Shown: positions 8,835 through 17,825 of the stretch, in pieces | Layout: each line of letters starts with the position of its first letter | Position numbering within the stretch: position 1 is the stretch's first letter | Source of the DNA: Pseudomonadota bacterium | GTDB lineage: Bacteria > Desulfobacterota > Binatia > Binatales > Binataceae | NCBI GenBank assembly: GCA_021324885.1 | Contig: JAJPIF010000028.1 | Location: 248,001 to 312,000 of the forward strand | DNA: 64,000 bases | Direction: 5' to 3' | Notes under the pieces: model-generated | The model's input: the letters and a program-made list of their open reading frames with translations, nothing else | Told to the model about the DNA's origin: nothing | Databases searched by the model: none | Position numbers and translations under genes: made by a program

Positions 8835-8903
8835 ATGTGCTTGAGTAAAGCAGAAGATCAACTGCTGCAAAGCGTTGAGACCATTCGCCGGGGAGGCTGA
8901 TCT

Positions 8904-10313
8904 ATGCACGTTGGCTATTTCACCGAGCGCCCTCATCGTTACGTCAACAACGATGAGATCATCAAAAACGGCTTTTTCGGCCTGCCGAACTCGATGTTCG
9001 AGCGCGAAACGGCCGCGCGCTTTCTAAACGAATACCTTGACGAGCGCGTGATGGCCGAGGAACTCGGCTTTGACGGCCTGATGCTCAACGAGCACCATGA
9101 CAACGCCTTCTGCATGGGGTCGGTGATGAACGTCGAGGCTTCAATCCTGGCGCGCATCACCAAAAAGGCCAAAATCGTCCTGCTCGGGAACCCGCTGCCG
9201 ATTGTCGGTAATCCGCTCCGTCTGGCCGAGGAGCTCGCCACCATCGACCTGATCTCCGGGGGACGGCTGGTCAGCGGATGGGTCCGGGGGGCGGGTAGCG
9301 AGCAGTTCGCGAGCAACGCCAATCCGGCGTTCAACCGCGAGTACTTCGACGAGGCGCATGAAGTCATCATCAAGGCATGGACGCAGCCCGGTCCGTTCCG
9401 CTACGAGGGCAAGCATTTCCATTACCGGTACGTGAATCCCTGGATGCTGCCACTGCAAAAGCCGCATCCGCAGATCTGGATTCCCGGCCTGCTGAGCCCG
9501 GAAACGGTCGAATGGTGCGCCAAGCATCGCTATCCGTACGTTGCGCTGGCCACCTTCATGGAACCGACGGTCGAGTTGTGGGACTTCTATCGTGACGCGG
9601 CCGCGCGTGAAGGCTACCAGGTCGGCACGGAGAATTTCGGCTATCTGCAAAAGATCTACGTCGCTGAAACCGACGAGAAAGCTCACGAAATCGCCAAGTG
9701 GGATATGTTCGGCGGCGCCGGCATCGGCTACAGCCTGTTTGCCCAACCGCATTGGTCGTTCCCTCCAGGATACAACTCCAAGATGGCGACGCGGCGTATC
9801 GCCAAGCAACTGACAGCGCCTAAGAAGAAGGGCGAAAGCGCCACGCCATGGGCAGGTAAAAAGGCGGAAACCGCGGAAACCAGCAGCAGAGAGCGGATTT
9901 CGGGGGCGCAGGTCGACCATCGTTCGGCCAACTGGCAGCGCAGCCAACTCGATGTCGAAGCGACCCGTCAGCACATCTTCGAGGAATTCAAGGACGCGGA
10001 GAAGCAGTTCCAGATGATTTGCGGCACGCCCAAAAGCGTTTTGCCGAAAATCCGGACGCTGCTCGAAGTGCTGCGTCCGGGAATCTTCATGATCTGGCAG
10101 AATGACGGTCCGATTTCGCGCGAGGACCGGTTGAACAATCTCAGATTGCTGGGTCAGGAGGTGGTACCGGCGATCCGCGAGATGGGCAAGGAACTGGACC
10201 TGAAGTCGCCCTTCGAGGTCGAGCCCGGTAAACGTCCATTGCCGGCCAACGGCAAGCCGGAATCAGTCGGCTCACTGGAACCGTTGAGGTTGTGGAATTC
10301 GCGGGCTGCGTGA
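8904..10313 (+). CDS. LLM-class flavin-dependent oxidoreductase with internal insert
   Basis: A luciferase-like monooxygenase of 469 aa. The TIM-barrel start MHVGYFTER, the LNEHHD motif, LLGNPLPI and LISGGRLVSGWVRG are characteristic of LLM flavoproteins that use FMN or F420. At about residues 300-350 there is a Lys/Ala/Glu-rich, probably disordered insert (GKKAETAETSSRERI) before the C-terminal helices resume, making the protein about 80-100 aa longer than usual LLM enzymes. ggggagg precedes the ATG by 8 bases. It is the last gene of the SDR-amidohydrolase-LLM run and is followed by a strong terminator. Confidence 0.87.
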   Translation: MHVGYFTERPHRYVNNDEIIKNGFFGLPNSMFERETAARFLNEYLDERVMAEELGFDGLMLNEHHDNAFCMGSVMNVEASILARITKKAKIVLLGNPLPIVGNPLRLAEELATIDLISGGRLVSGWVRGAGSEQFASNANPAFNREYFDEAHEVIIKAWTQPGPFRYEGKHFHYRYVNPWMLPLQKPHPQIWIPGLLSPETVEWCAKHRYPYVALATFMEPTVELWDFYRDAAAREGYQVGTENFGYLQKIYVAETDEKAHEIAKWDMFGGAGIGYSLFAQPHWSFPPGYNSKMATRRIAKQLTAPKKKGESATPWAGKKAETAETSSRERISGAQVDHRSANWQRSQLDVEATRQHIFEEFKDAEKQFQMICGTPKSVLPKIRTLLEVLRPGIFMIWQNDGPISREDRLNNLRLLGQEVVPAIREMGKELDLKSPFEVEPGKRPLPANGKPESVGSLEPLRLWNSRAA

Positions 10314-10341
10314 TCGATCCATGATTTGAACTAATCCGCGC

Positions 10342-10387
10342 GCGAGCGGGGCCGCCCGGATTCGGGCGGCCCCGCTCGCCCTTTTTT
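10342..10387 (+). terminator. Rho-independent terminator after the LLM gene
   Basis: A perfect 17-base stem (10342-10358 with 10363-10379) and gatt loop are followed by cctttttt. The T run lies on the + side only, so it ends transcription of the SDR-amidohydrolase-LLM unit and insulates it from the convergent mazG. Confidence 0.93.
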
Positions 10388-10417
10388 CTCCCGTTCGTTA
10401 GGCTTCACTTCTCTGCC

Positions 10418-11209
10418 TCACTTGTCCGTTTTTGCCGCTTGCCACAACGCCTCGATTTCCTGCGCGCTCAGTGCTGCCAGGCTGCGGCCCGAATGCGCGG
10501 CGCGGCTTTCCACTTTCTTAAATCGGTGGATAAACTTTTCGCAGGAACGGCGCAGGGTTTCCTCGGCGCTCCTGTTGACGAACCGCGGGGCGTTGGCGAG
10601 CGCCAGCAGACAGTCGCCCAGTTCCTCGGCGATCGTGTCGTTGGACTCGCCCGCGTCCAGCGCGGCCATTGCTTCATCGACCTCTTCGCGGACTTTGGCC
10701 AGGACAGCGCGTAGGTCCGGCCAGTCCATCCCCACGGACCTGGCGCGTTCGCCCAATTTTTCCGCGCGCACCAGGGCGGGAAGGTGCGAGGCGATCCCGT
10801 CAAGGGCTGAGGTTATGCCTGCGTCTTTGCGCTCGGCCTGCTTGGTCTGCTCCCAGCGGGCGGCGACCTCTTCGGCGCTGGCGGCGTGGGCGCCCTCAAA
10901 GACGTGCGGATGGCGCCGCACCAGCTTGGCGCCGGCCTGCGCCAGCATCGTGTCCAGATCGAACTGGCCCCGCTCGCGCGCGATTTCGGTCTGCAGCAGA
11001 ACCTGCAGCAGCAGGTCGCCCAATTCGTCAGCCAATCCGTCACCGGTTTCAATCGCGGCCAGCGTCTCGTAACTCTCCTCGATCAGATATTTCGAGAGCG
11101 TGGCCGCAGTCTGTTCGCGATGCCATGGGCATTCCCGCCGCAGCCGCCGAATCACCTCGGCCAGTTGGGCAAACTCGCGCGCCGCCCCGGTGAGTTGGTC
11201 GTCATTCAT
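10418..11209 (-). CDS. mazG: Nucleoside triphosphate pyrophosphohydrolase MazG
   Basis: The 263-aa product carries two MazG domains, as in E. coli-type MazG. The first has RRECPWHREQT and EESYETLAAI (Mg-binding ExxYE type motif), ELGDLLLQVLLQ; the second has REEVDEAMAALDAG and EELGDCLLALAN. It hydrolyses NTPs or dNTPs to NMP and PPi, clearing aberrant nucleotides or modulating stress signalling. An in-frame ATG at 11242 would add 11 residues; neither start has a clear ribosome-binding site, and the shorter one better matches the family. It is convergent with the LLM gene and divergent from the alpha/beta hydrolase gene. Confidence 0.9.
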   Translation of the reverse strand: MNDDQLTGAAREFAQLAEVIRRLRRECPWHREQTAATLSKYLIEESYETLAAIETGDGLADELGDLLLQVLLQTEIARERGQFDLDTMLAQAGAKLVRRHPHVFEGAHAASAEEVAARWEQTKQAERKDAGITSALDGIASHLPALVRAEKLGERARSVGMDWPDLRAVLAKVREEVDEAMAALDAGESNDTIAEELGDCLLALANAPRFVNRSAEETLRRSCEKFIHRFKKVESRAAHSGRSLAALSAQEIEALWQAAKTDK

Positions 11210-11477
11210 ATGGGAAAGTTTAGCAGAACGCGGAAGGTTCATTCAGGAACTGCGGCTTCGATGAAGTACCCTCGGGTCAGTGCCCTGGTTCCAGGATTGG
11301 AATTTGCTTCAGCCTGTTCGAGCAGATGGAGACCCGGAAAAGGCTGGAGCGCCAATTGGCGCTGGGTTGTCGCTCCTTGCTCCGGCGATTGCAGCAGGCT
11401 GGATATCACTTGAGCGCGCAACCAGCATCTTGAAGGCTTATGCTATGGTGCCGTCATCAAGTTCGGGAGAGATACTT

Positions 11478-13385
11478 GTGCGTATTGAGATAACCAGCGC
11501 GCAAATTGCGTTCGATGGGATCCAGTTTGGCGGCATCGGAGCTTATGAGAGGATCGCTGGGCGGATGTATGGTGCGGTCGATCCGGGCCATCGCCTCAAT
11601 GCCGGCATCGTCAATCTGGATCGGGCGCCGCGCAACGCTGCTGGTTTAGTCGAGTACTGCGTCGATTTCTGCCTGCTCAAGCCGGCCGATATGCGCCGGC
11701 ACAATGGCCGTATCCTGTACGACGTGCTCAATCGCGGCAACAAGCTGGCGCTGAGCGCGCTCAACGACGCGCCCGCGAGCAGCGATCCTTGCCGCGCGCC
11801 GGATGCCGGCAACGGTTTTCTGATGCGCCAGGGATACGCGGTGTTGTGGACCGCATGGCAGGGCGACGTTGGCGCCGGAGAGGGCAGGATGCTGGCCCGC
11901 TTTCCAATCGCGACTGATGATGGCGCGCCAATCACTGCCACCAATCGCGACGAGTTCATCTTCAATCATCGCCACAATCCGGCCAAAGCGCCGCTCAGCT
12001 ATCCCGCCGCCGACCAGGATCAAAGCCGCGCCACGCTGACCGTGCGCCAGCGCGAGCGTGATCATCGGATTGTCCTTCCCGCCGCCGATTGGCGCTATGT
12101 TTCGGATAAAGCGATCGAGATCTACCGGCCCGACGCGTTTGACGCGGGCGCGATCTACGAATTCATCTACCCGGCGCGCGACCCGATCGTAATGGGGCTG
12201 GGGATGGCCGCGATGCGCGACGCCGTTGCATTCTTTCGTTATGATGCTCTCGACGAGCAGGGGCGTCCCAATCCGTTGAGCGTTGAGGGACACGCGTTGC
12301 GGATCGATTACGTCTATGCTTTTGGCATGTCGCAGTCGGGGCGCTTTTTGCGCGACTGGCTGTGGCAGGGCTTCAACGAAAATGTTGACGGAGCAAAGGT
12401 CTTCGACGGCGTCATCGCGAGTCTGGCCGGGTCGCGCAAGACCTTTACCAACTTCGCGTTCGCACAGCCTGGCCGCTTTTCCTGCCAGCACGAGGACCAT
12501 CTGACACCGGGCGACCAGTTTCCCTTCACTTACGGCACTCGCACGGACTCGATTAGCGGTCAGACCGACGGCATCCTGGACCGATGCCGCGCCTCGGACA
12601 CGTGTCCAAAGATCATCCATACCGACAGCAGCGGCGAGTATTGGCAGGGCAGGGCGTCGCTGGTGGTGACCGACGAGAGGGGAAGCGATCTCGAATTACC
12701 TGACGACGTCAGGGTGTATCATTTTGCCAGCACCCAGCATGGCGGGCGTTTCGCCACCGCGGTTTTTCCCTTTTGCCAATATGAGGGGAATCCGGTTGAC
12801 ATGAACGCCGCACATCGCGCACTACTTGTCGCGTTGGATCAATGGGTCAGCGCAGGAGTCCCGCCGCCGCCCGCCAGCTATCCGCGCCGCAGCGACGGAA
12901 CCCTGGTGGACGCAACAGTGCTCAATTTTCCGGGTATTCCGAACGTCACCTATTCTGCGTTGCTAAATGAACTGTGCGAGACTGACTACTCGCTGCAGCC
13001 GCCGCATGCGATTGCCGATCGCAGGTACGCGGTGATGGTCCCGGCAGTGGATCGCGACGGCAACGAGATCGGCGGCGTGCGGTTGCCCGAAATCGCCGCG
13101 CCGCTGGGTACCCATACGGGATGGAATCTGCGGCGCGAGGGCTTCGCTGAGGGGGAACTGGCCCTGCTTGGTTCCTATATTCCTTTTGCCCGCACCAAAG
13201 CCCAACGGCGCGCCAACGGCGATCCGCGCCCGTCGTTGGAAGAGCGCTATGCGAGCCACGAAGCCTATGTCCAGGCCCTCGCGCGCGCCGCCCGCCAATT
13301 GTGCGAGGCTCGCTTGCTTTTAGATGAAGATGTCGACCGGTATATTCAATCCGCTCGCCGCCGCTCGAAGTACTTCGCGGAATAA
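11478..13385 (+). CDS. Large alpha/beta-hydrolase-domain protein (Abhydrolase_10 type)
   Basis: The frame opens at 11280, but the GTG at 11478 has a well-placed gggagag, and the sequence from there (MRIEITSAQIAFDGIQFGG) is the usual start of this 600-700-aa family; ATG 11445 is an alternative. The 635-aa product shows the nucleophile elbow FGMSQSGRFLRDW (Ser near residue 289) and a C-terminal barrel-like region with GTHTGWNLR. Members are uncharacterised hydrolases found with steroid/aromatic catabolism genes. No signal peptide is seen at this start, suggesting a cytoplasmic location. A 56-aa DUF2188-like gene follows after six bases. Confidence 0.82.
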   Translation: MRIEITSAQIAFDGIQFGGIGAYERIAGRMYGAVDPGHRLNAGIVNLDRAPRNAAGLVEYCVDFCLLKPADMRRHNGRILYDVLNRGNKLALSALNDAPASSDPCRAPDAGNGFLMRQGYAVLWTAWQGDVGAGEGRMLARFPIATDDGAPITATNRDEFIFNHRHNPAKAPLSYPAADQDQSRATLTVRQRERDHRIVLPAADWRYVSDKAIEIYRPDAFDAGAIYEFIYPARDPIVMGLGMAAMRDAVAFFRYDALDEQGRPNPLSVEGHALRIDYVYAFGMSQSGRFLRDWLWQGFNENVDGAKVFDGVIASLAGSRKTFTNFAFAQPGRFSCQHEDHLTPGDQFPFTYGTRTDSISGQTDGILDRCRASDTCPKIIHTDSSGEYWQGRASLVVTDERGSDLELPDDVRVYHFASTQHGGRFATAVFPFCQYEGNPVDMNAAHRALLVALDQWVSAGVPPPPASYPRRSDGTLVDATVLNFPGIPNVTYSALLNELCETDYSLQPPHAIADRRYAVMVPAVDRDGNEIGGVRLPEIAAPLGTHTGWNLRREGFAEGELALLGSYIPFARTKAQRRANGDPRPSLEERYASHEAYVQALARAARQLCEARLLLDEDVDRYIQSARRRSKYFAE

Positions 13386-13391
13386 AACGCA

Positions 13392-13562
13392 ATGCCGTGG
13401 GACGAAAACTATTTCCCCCGATCGATGCGGAATCTGCCTGAGGACGTACGCCGCAAAGCGATCGAGATTGCCAACGCCCTGCTGGAGGAGGGGTACGACG
13501 AGGGCAAAGCGATCCGCATCGCAATCGCAAAAGCCAAGCAGTGGGCAGCGCGCTTGGAGTAA
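13392..13562 (+). CDS. Small DUF2188/YdaT-like protein (56 aa)
   Basis: The ATG at 13392, six bases after the hydrolase stop, opens a 56-codon frame beginning MPWDENYFPRSMRNLP and continuing with a helix around AIEIANALLEEGYDEGKAIR and AKQWAARLE. This strongly resembles the small YdaT-type proteins (MPW..YP.S..NL....R.KAIEIAN...EEGY.EG.AI.IA...A..W) found in many bacteria, whose function is unknown but which are often stress-associated. There is no strong ribosome-binding site of its own, so translation may be coupled to the preceding gene. Confidence 0.8.
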   Translation: MPWDENYFPRSMRNLPEDVRRKAIEIANALLEEGYDEGKAIRIAIAKAKQWAARLE

Positions 13563-13914
13563 TCAATTCACGGTCGCGCCACCGCGGGAAACACTCGAGA
13601 CAAACACCCCAGACAAACACAGCCAGGCGGTATGGCCTTCACGCAATGATGGTTCAGGACTAACGCTGAGCCCATGCCGGCCAGGACGAACAGGCTTTCA
13701 GCAACACAATCAGGGTTGAAAGACGCGGTCGATGCATAACGAAAAGAACCTCCAGTCTGGTTTGGGGGATTAGACGACCAGCGGTCGCCACGATCATGCC
13801 TGGCTGCTCGTTGAACCAACAGCTCTGGACCACGGCGTGACAGTGGCGCAACCTTAAAGTTTGATACCTCGTTGATAGGTCCCGGCCGTGGGCCTTAAGG
13901 GAAGGGTTAAAATC
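13563..13914. other. Intergenic region before tkt, no gene seen
   Basis: Short frames on both strands lack ribosome-binding sites or family features. The last bases hold the tkt ribosome-binding sequence (gaaggg). No convincing promoter or hairpin was seen. Confidence 0.5.
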
Positions 13915-15984
13915 ATGACCGAGCGGGAACAATTGGAGCTCAAGTGCATCAATACGATTCGCACCCTTTCAATCGACGCCGTTCAGGCGGCCAACTCCGG
14001 CCATCCGGGAACGCCGATGGCGATGGCGCCTGTGGTGTATTGCCTGTGGGACCGCTTCCTGCGCTTCGACCCCGAAGATCCGATCTGGCCCAATCGCGAT
14101 CGCTTCGTTCTGTCGGCGGGACATGCGTCGATGCTGCTGTATTCGATGTTGTTTCTGACCGGCGTGAAGGCGGTCGATCCGCAATATGAAATCCTGGGCC
14201 ATCCGTCCGTCACCCTCGATGATATCAAGCATTTCCGCCAACTAGGCAGTAAATGCCCCGGTCATCCCGAGTACCGGATGGTTTCGGGAATCGAGACCAC
14301 GACCGGGCCGTTGGGGCAGGGGGTGGCGACCAGCGTGGGGATGGCAATCGCGGCGCAATGGATGGCAGCGCATTTCAACCGTCCTGGCTTCGATATGTTC
14401 GATTTCCGCGTCTATGCGCTGGCCGGCGACGGCTGCATGATGGAGGGGATATCCAACGAAGCGGCCTCGATCGCAGGCCACCTTGGGCTGTCCAATCTGT
14501 GCTGGATCTACGATAACAACCACATCACGATCGAGGGCAACACGGCGCTGGCCTTCAGCGACGACGTCGCGATCCGCTTCCTCGGCTATCATTGGAATGT
14601 GCTCAGAGTCGGCGACGCCAATTCGATGGAGTCGCTGGAGGAGGCGCTCAGGACCGCGCGCGAGACCACCGGCCGGCCGACCCTGATCATCGTGGACAGC
14701 CACATTGCCTATGGAGCGCCGCACAAACACGATACCAGCGCCGCGCATGGCGAGCCGTTGGGCGAGGATGAGGTGCGCGGCGCCAAGCGCAGTTACGGAT
14801 GGCCCGAGGACGCCCACTTCCTGGTGCCCGACGACGTGCGCCAGCATTTCGCCGAGTCGATGCGCAGGCGCGGGCGCGAGTTGCGCGAGGCGTGGTATGC
14901 GCGTCTGTCCGAATACCGCAAGAGCTATCCCGATCTCGCCGCTCAGATTGAACGGATGCAGCGACGCGAACTGCCCGAAGGATGGGACGCCGAATTGCCG
15001 TCATTCAAGGCCGATCCCAAAGGTATCGCCAGTCGCGACTCCTCGGGGCAGGTGCTCAATGCGGTCGCGCGCCGGGTCCCATGGCTGATCGGAGGTGCGG
15101 CGGATCTCGCACCGTCTACCAAGACTCGGCTCACATTCGAGGGCGCCGGGGACTTCGAGGAGGATGATCGGCGCGGTCGCAACTTCCATTTCGGTATCCG
15201 CGAGCATGCGATGGCGGCGATCGTCAACGGATTGTCGCTGTGCAAAATCCGGCCGTTCGGTTCGACCTTCCTGATCTTCAGCGATTATCTCAAACCTTCG
15301 CTGCGGCTCTCCGCCCTGATGGAACTGCCGGTCATTTATATCTTCACCCACGATTCGATCGGTTTGGGCGAGGATGGACCTACTCATCAGCCGATCGAAC
15401 AGTTGGCGGCGTTGCGTTCGGTACCGGGCCTGATCACGATCCGACCCGCCGATGCCAATGAAGTGGTGGAAGCGTGGCGGGCGATCATGCCGCTGACCCA
15501 TCGGCCCGCCGCTTTAATCCTGAGCCGCCAGGCGCTGCCCACGCTGGATCGGACCAAGTATGCGTCCGCGGCGGGCGTGAAATACGGCGCCTACGTCCTT
15601 GGAGACGCGCCGGACGGCAAACCCGACGTGATCCTGATCGGCACCGGTAGCGAGGTCGCCATGTGTCTGGACGCGTACGAGCGGCTTCGTGGAGAAGGAA
15701 TCAAGGCGCGGGTGGTCAGTATGCCGTCATGGGAGCTGTTCGAATTGCAGAGCAAGGAATATCGCGCCAGCGTGCTGCCGCCCACAGTGACTGCGCGCGT
15801 GTCCGTCGAAGCGGCAGGCATTTTCGGATGGTCGCGATACGTCGGGCTGGACGGAACCAGCATCGGAATGCATTCTTTTGGCGCTTCCGCGCCGATCAAA
15901 GAGCTCCTGAAGCATTTTGGCTTCACCGTCGATCATGTGGTAGCCGCAGCGCGGGAGCAATTAGCGAAAGCAGCACAGAAGTGA
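13915..15984 (+). CDS. tkt: Transketolase
   Basis: Thiamine-diphosphate enzyme of the pentose phosphate pathway that moves two-carbon ketol units between sugar phosphates. The 689-aa length matches bacterial transketolases. Visible landmarks are AANSGHPGTPMAMAP near the N-terminus, TTGPLGQG, the ThDP motif GDGCMMEGISNEA near residue 175 ending in DNN, HDSIGLGEDGPTHQP in the pyrimidine domain, and a C-terminal domain ending in a TVDHVV strand. The ATG at 13915 has gaaggg upstream; a GTG at 13888 would add nine residues. It is transcribed alone, with 350 bases before it and 307 after it. Confidence 0.97.
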   Translation: MTEREQLELKCINTIRTLSIDAVQAANSGHPGTPMAMAPVVYCLWDRFLRFDPEDPIWPNRDRFVLSAGHASMLLYSMLFLTGVKAVDPQYEILGHPSVTLDDIKHFRQLGSKCPGHPEYRMVSGIETTTGPLGQGVATSVGMAIAAQWMAAHFNRPGFDMFDFRVYALAGDGCMMEGISNEAASIAGHLGLSNLCWIYDNNHITIEGNTALAFSDDVAIRFLGYHWNVLRVGDANSMESLEEALRTARETTGRPTLIIVDSHIAYGAPHKHDTSAAHGEPLGEDEVRGAKRSYGWPEDAHFLVPDDVRQHFAESMRRRGRELREAWYARLSEYRKSYPDLAAQIERMQRRELPEGWDAELPSFKADPKGIASRDSSGQVLNAVARRVPWLIGGAADLAPSTKTRLTFEGAGDFEEDDRRGRNFHFGIREHAMAAIVNGLSLCKIRPFGSTFLIFSDYLKPSLRLSALMELPVIYIFTHDSIGLGEDGPTHQPIEQLAALRSVPGLITIRPADANEVVEAWRAIMPLTHRPAALILSRQALPTLDRTKYASAAGVKYGAYVLGDAPDGKPDVILIGTGSEVAMCLDAYERLRGEGIKARVVSMPSWELFELQSKEYRASVLPPTVTARVSVEAAGIFGWSRYVGLDGTSIGMHSFGASAPIKELLKHFGFTVDHVVAAAREQLAKAAQK

Positions 15985-16291
15985 CCTAATCTTCCAACCT
16001 GGTCTCTTCTCGCCATCACGCGCGCGTACAAAGAAGCGCCAGCGCAAAACTGCCGCCTGTCATTAGAGCGCTGCCCTGATTGTGGCGGGATGTGACCGCA
16101 GATTGTGTTGTCAGGAAGACCCTTCAACAGCCACACCGCTCGGAAATTACGTGCTACTTATTCGAGCTTACGCATGTTTTTTTTAACTGTGAACAGTCCA
16201 GTTTCAAACAATTGCAGCACAACGTAATCAAATATCTGGTATAATAGGTACATGGAACGGTACGCGCGGGGAGGAAAGGAGGCGGCCTTCC
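15985..16291. other. AT-richer intergenic region with a promoter
   Basis: This gap between tkt and the lipase-like gene is noticeably more AT-rich than its surroundings (for example a run of T at about 16175). It holds an extended -10 promoter and the Shine-Dalgarno sequence of the next gene; nothing else was recognised. Confidence 0.5.
16237..16245 (+). promoter_or_regulatory. Extended -10 promoter of the lipase-like gene
   Basis: The sequence tggtataat contains a perfect TATAAT (16240-16245) preceded by the TGn extension. No good -35 box stands 17 bases upstream, which is tolerated when the -10 is extended. The start codon follows 46 bases downstream with aaaggagg in between. Confidence 0.6.
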
Positions 16292-17020
16292 GTGACATAT
16301 GAGTTCTCACTACCAGGCCTCACCCTTTGGGGAAGCCGGAATCGCGAGCAAACCGGTCGCAAGATTCTGATGATCCCGGGGTTCTGCAGCGGCGATCAAA
16401 CTCTGTATCCGTTGGCATGGTACTTACGAAACGCCGGGCACCGGGTATTTTTTGCAGGCATCTGGTGGAACACCGGGTGCCCTCGTGATACGGTCGAGCG
16501 CCTTACGGGCGCGCTTTCAACCCTGTATTCAAGCGACGAGGAAAGGCTCGTCCTTATAGGACATAGTCTGGGCGGTATCTACGCGCGCGAGTTGGCCCGC
16601 CGTGCGCCCGGGATGGTCGATCGCGTCATTCTGATGGGTTCCGCGATCAGGCATCCCTTGGCGAGCACCAACCCCTTCGTGCTTGCATGGTATGTCGCCA
16701 GCCGTCCAGCCCATAGCGGCGGCGGGAGTTGTCTGGACTCGCTGGCGAATCTCTGCGGGACGCATCAGCCCGAACCGCCAGGCGTTCCCGAAACCATCAT
16801 ATACTCGAAGCGCGACGAGGTGGTCGCCTGGACCAGTTGCCTTGAAGAAGGATCCGAGGTCGAGGCCGTGGAAGTTGATTGCAGCCATTATTCGATGCCC
16901 TACCAGCCCAGAGTCTGGAGCCTCATTCTCGAGCGCCTCAGTCGCAGCGAGGACTCGGTAGAGCCTCGCGCCGTGATCGCGTTGAGCGGGCGCCCCCGGC
17001 AATCGGCGCGCTGTCGATAG
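16292..17020 (+). CDS. Alpha/beta hydrolase (lipase-like)
   Basis: The GTG start is preceded by aaaggagg. The 242-aa product has the hydrolase core: MIPGFCSGDQTLYPLAW near residue 30 (oxyanion region), VLIGHSLGGIYAREL with nucleophile Ser near residue 90, the acid in IYSKRDEVV (near residue 174) and the His in VDCSHYSMP (near 197). It lacks a signal peptide. The fold and GHSLGG box suggest an esterase or lipase-like enzyme acting on a small acyl ester. Position just upstream of the PHA locus raises the possibility of a role in polyester or lipid turnover, but there is no direct evidence. Confidence 0.8.
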   Translation: MTYEFSLPGLTLWGSRNREQTGRKILMIPGFCSGDQTLYPLAWYLRNAGHRVFFAGIWWNTGCPRDTVERLTGALSTLYSSDEERLVLIGHSLGGIYARELARRAPGMVDRVILMGSAIRHPLASTNPFVLAWYVASRPAHSGGGSCLDSLANLCGTHQPEPPGVPETIIYSKRDEVVAWTSCLEEGSEVEAVEVDCSHYSMPYQPRVWSLILERLSRSEDSVEPRAVIALSGRPRQSARCR

Positions 17021-17347
17021 GCTTTTTAAGCCTGTGATCGTGGTGGGCTGTGCACAGGGTCAAGCGCGCACCCGGATATTGCTTGACACGAGGGCGGCTT
17101 AAAGAGACCCTGCGGCAGCGCCAACGTAAAGCGCCGCTTTCACGACGCTTTTGCTGCCGCTCGATGAATTCTAAAAAACTTCGCCGCTTCGGTGCGATTG
17201 CGCAGGCTGAACCCTAGCCATCGGTCTCGATTGTTGTTAGAAGAGATAGCTGACGACGCTGGCCGCGCGATCGGGTGTAAGAGATCGCGGGCTGATTCCC
17301 GATAAGTACCCAAGCCAGAAAATTTCAAACGATCTGAGGGGTTGAAG
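17021..17347. other. Intergenic region before the PHA operon
   Basis: The region probably contains the PHA operon promoter (gcttgacacg near 17083 resembles a -35 element) but no matching -10 was found. The bases just before 17348 include the gagggg ribosome-binding sequence. No gene was seen. Confidence 0.4.
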
Positions 17348-17773
17348 ATGTATCAAAAACCCGAAGATTGGCGTTCATTGTTTGAAGCGGTTCTGTTCGA
17401 GCTTCCGGCCGGAATGCAGCGCCTGCTCCTGGGAGCCGCCGACGCCGGCGTGGAAGTGGAGCAGTCCGCCTCGAAAGCGCATCATGCGTGGACCAGCCTG
17501 ACCGGTGCGATGATCGACGCGGTTTACGTCCGCACTGGCTTTTGGGATGCGGTGCTGGACAATCTCAATGCGGTGCTGCGCGTCCAGCGGCTTGCTCAGG
17601 CGGCGGCAAAAGTGTTGGTGGCGGCGTTGGGACCCTCCATTGGACTTGCCTCGACTTCCGAAATCGATGCGCTTGAGGACGAGATAATTCGCTTGCGGCG
17701 CGAATTAAACGATCTCCATCGAAAGCTGGAGCTTCAGCCTGGTGCGGAGACCGGTTTACGCCGGGTTAAATAG
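17348..17773 (+). CDS. Short PhaE-like/PHA-granule-associated protein
   Basis: The 141-aa protein stands 52 bases upstream of a class III phaC on the same strand. It is amphipathic and helical, with an Ala-rich centre (LAQAAAKVLVAALG) and a C-terminal coiled coil (EIDALEDEIIRLRRELNDL). Class III PHA synthases need a second subunit, PhaE, normally about 350 aa and ending in a coiled coil; this protein occupies the expected place but is less than half that length. It could be a minimal PhaE, a PhaR-like subunit or a phasin. The ATG at 17348 is favoured (gaggggt upstream) over TTG at 17342. Confidence 0.6.
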   Translation: MYQKPEDWRSLFEAVLFELPAGMQRLLLGAADAGVEVEQSASKAHHAWTSLTGAMIDAVYVRTGFWDAVLDNLNAVLRVQRLAQAAAKVLVAALGPSIGLASTSEIDALEDEIIRLRRELNDLHRKLELQPGAETGLRRVK

Positions 17774-17825
17774 CGGCGTTTTTGGCGCCCAATAATCTCC
17801 GCTTTTCTTTGGTTGGGGTGCGCTG

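Noticed and set aside
17019-17033. aggctt-ttt-aagcct hairpin as a terminator
   Set aside because: The stem is short and no T run follows it.
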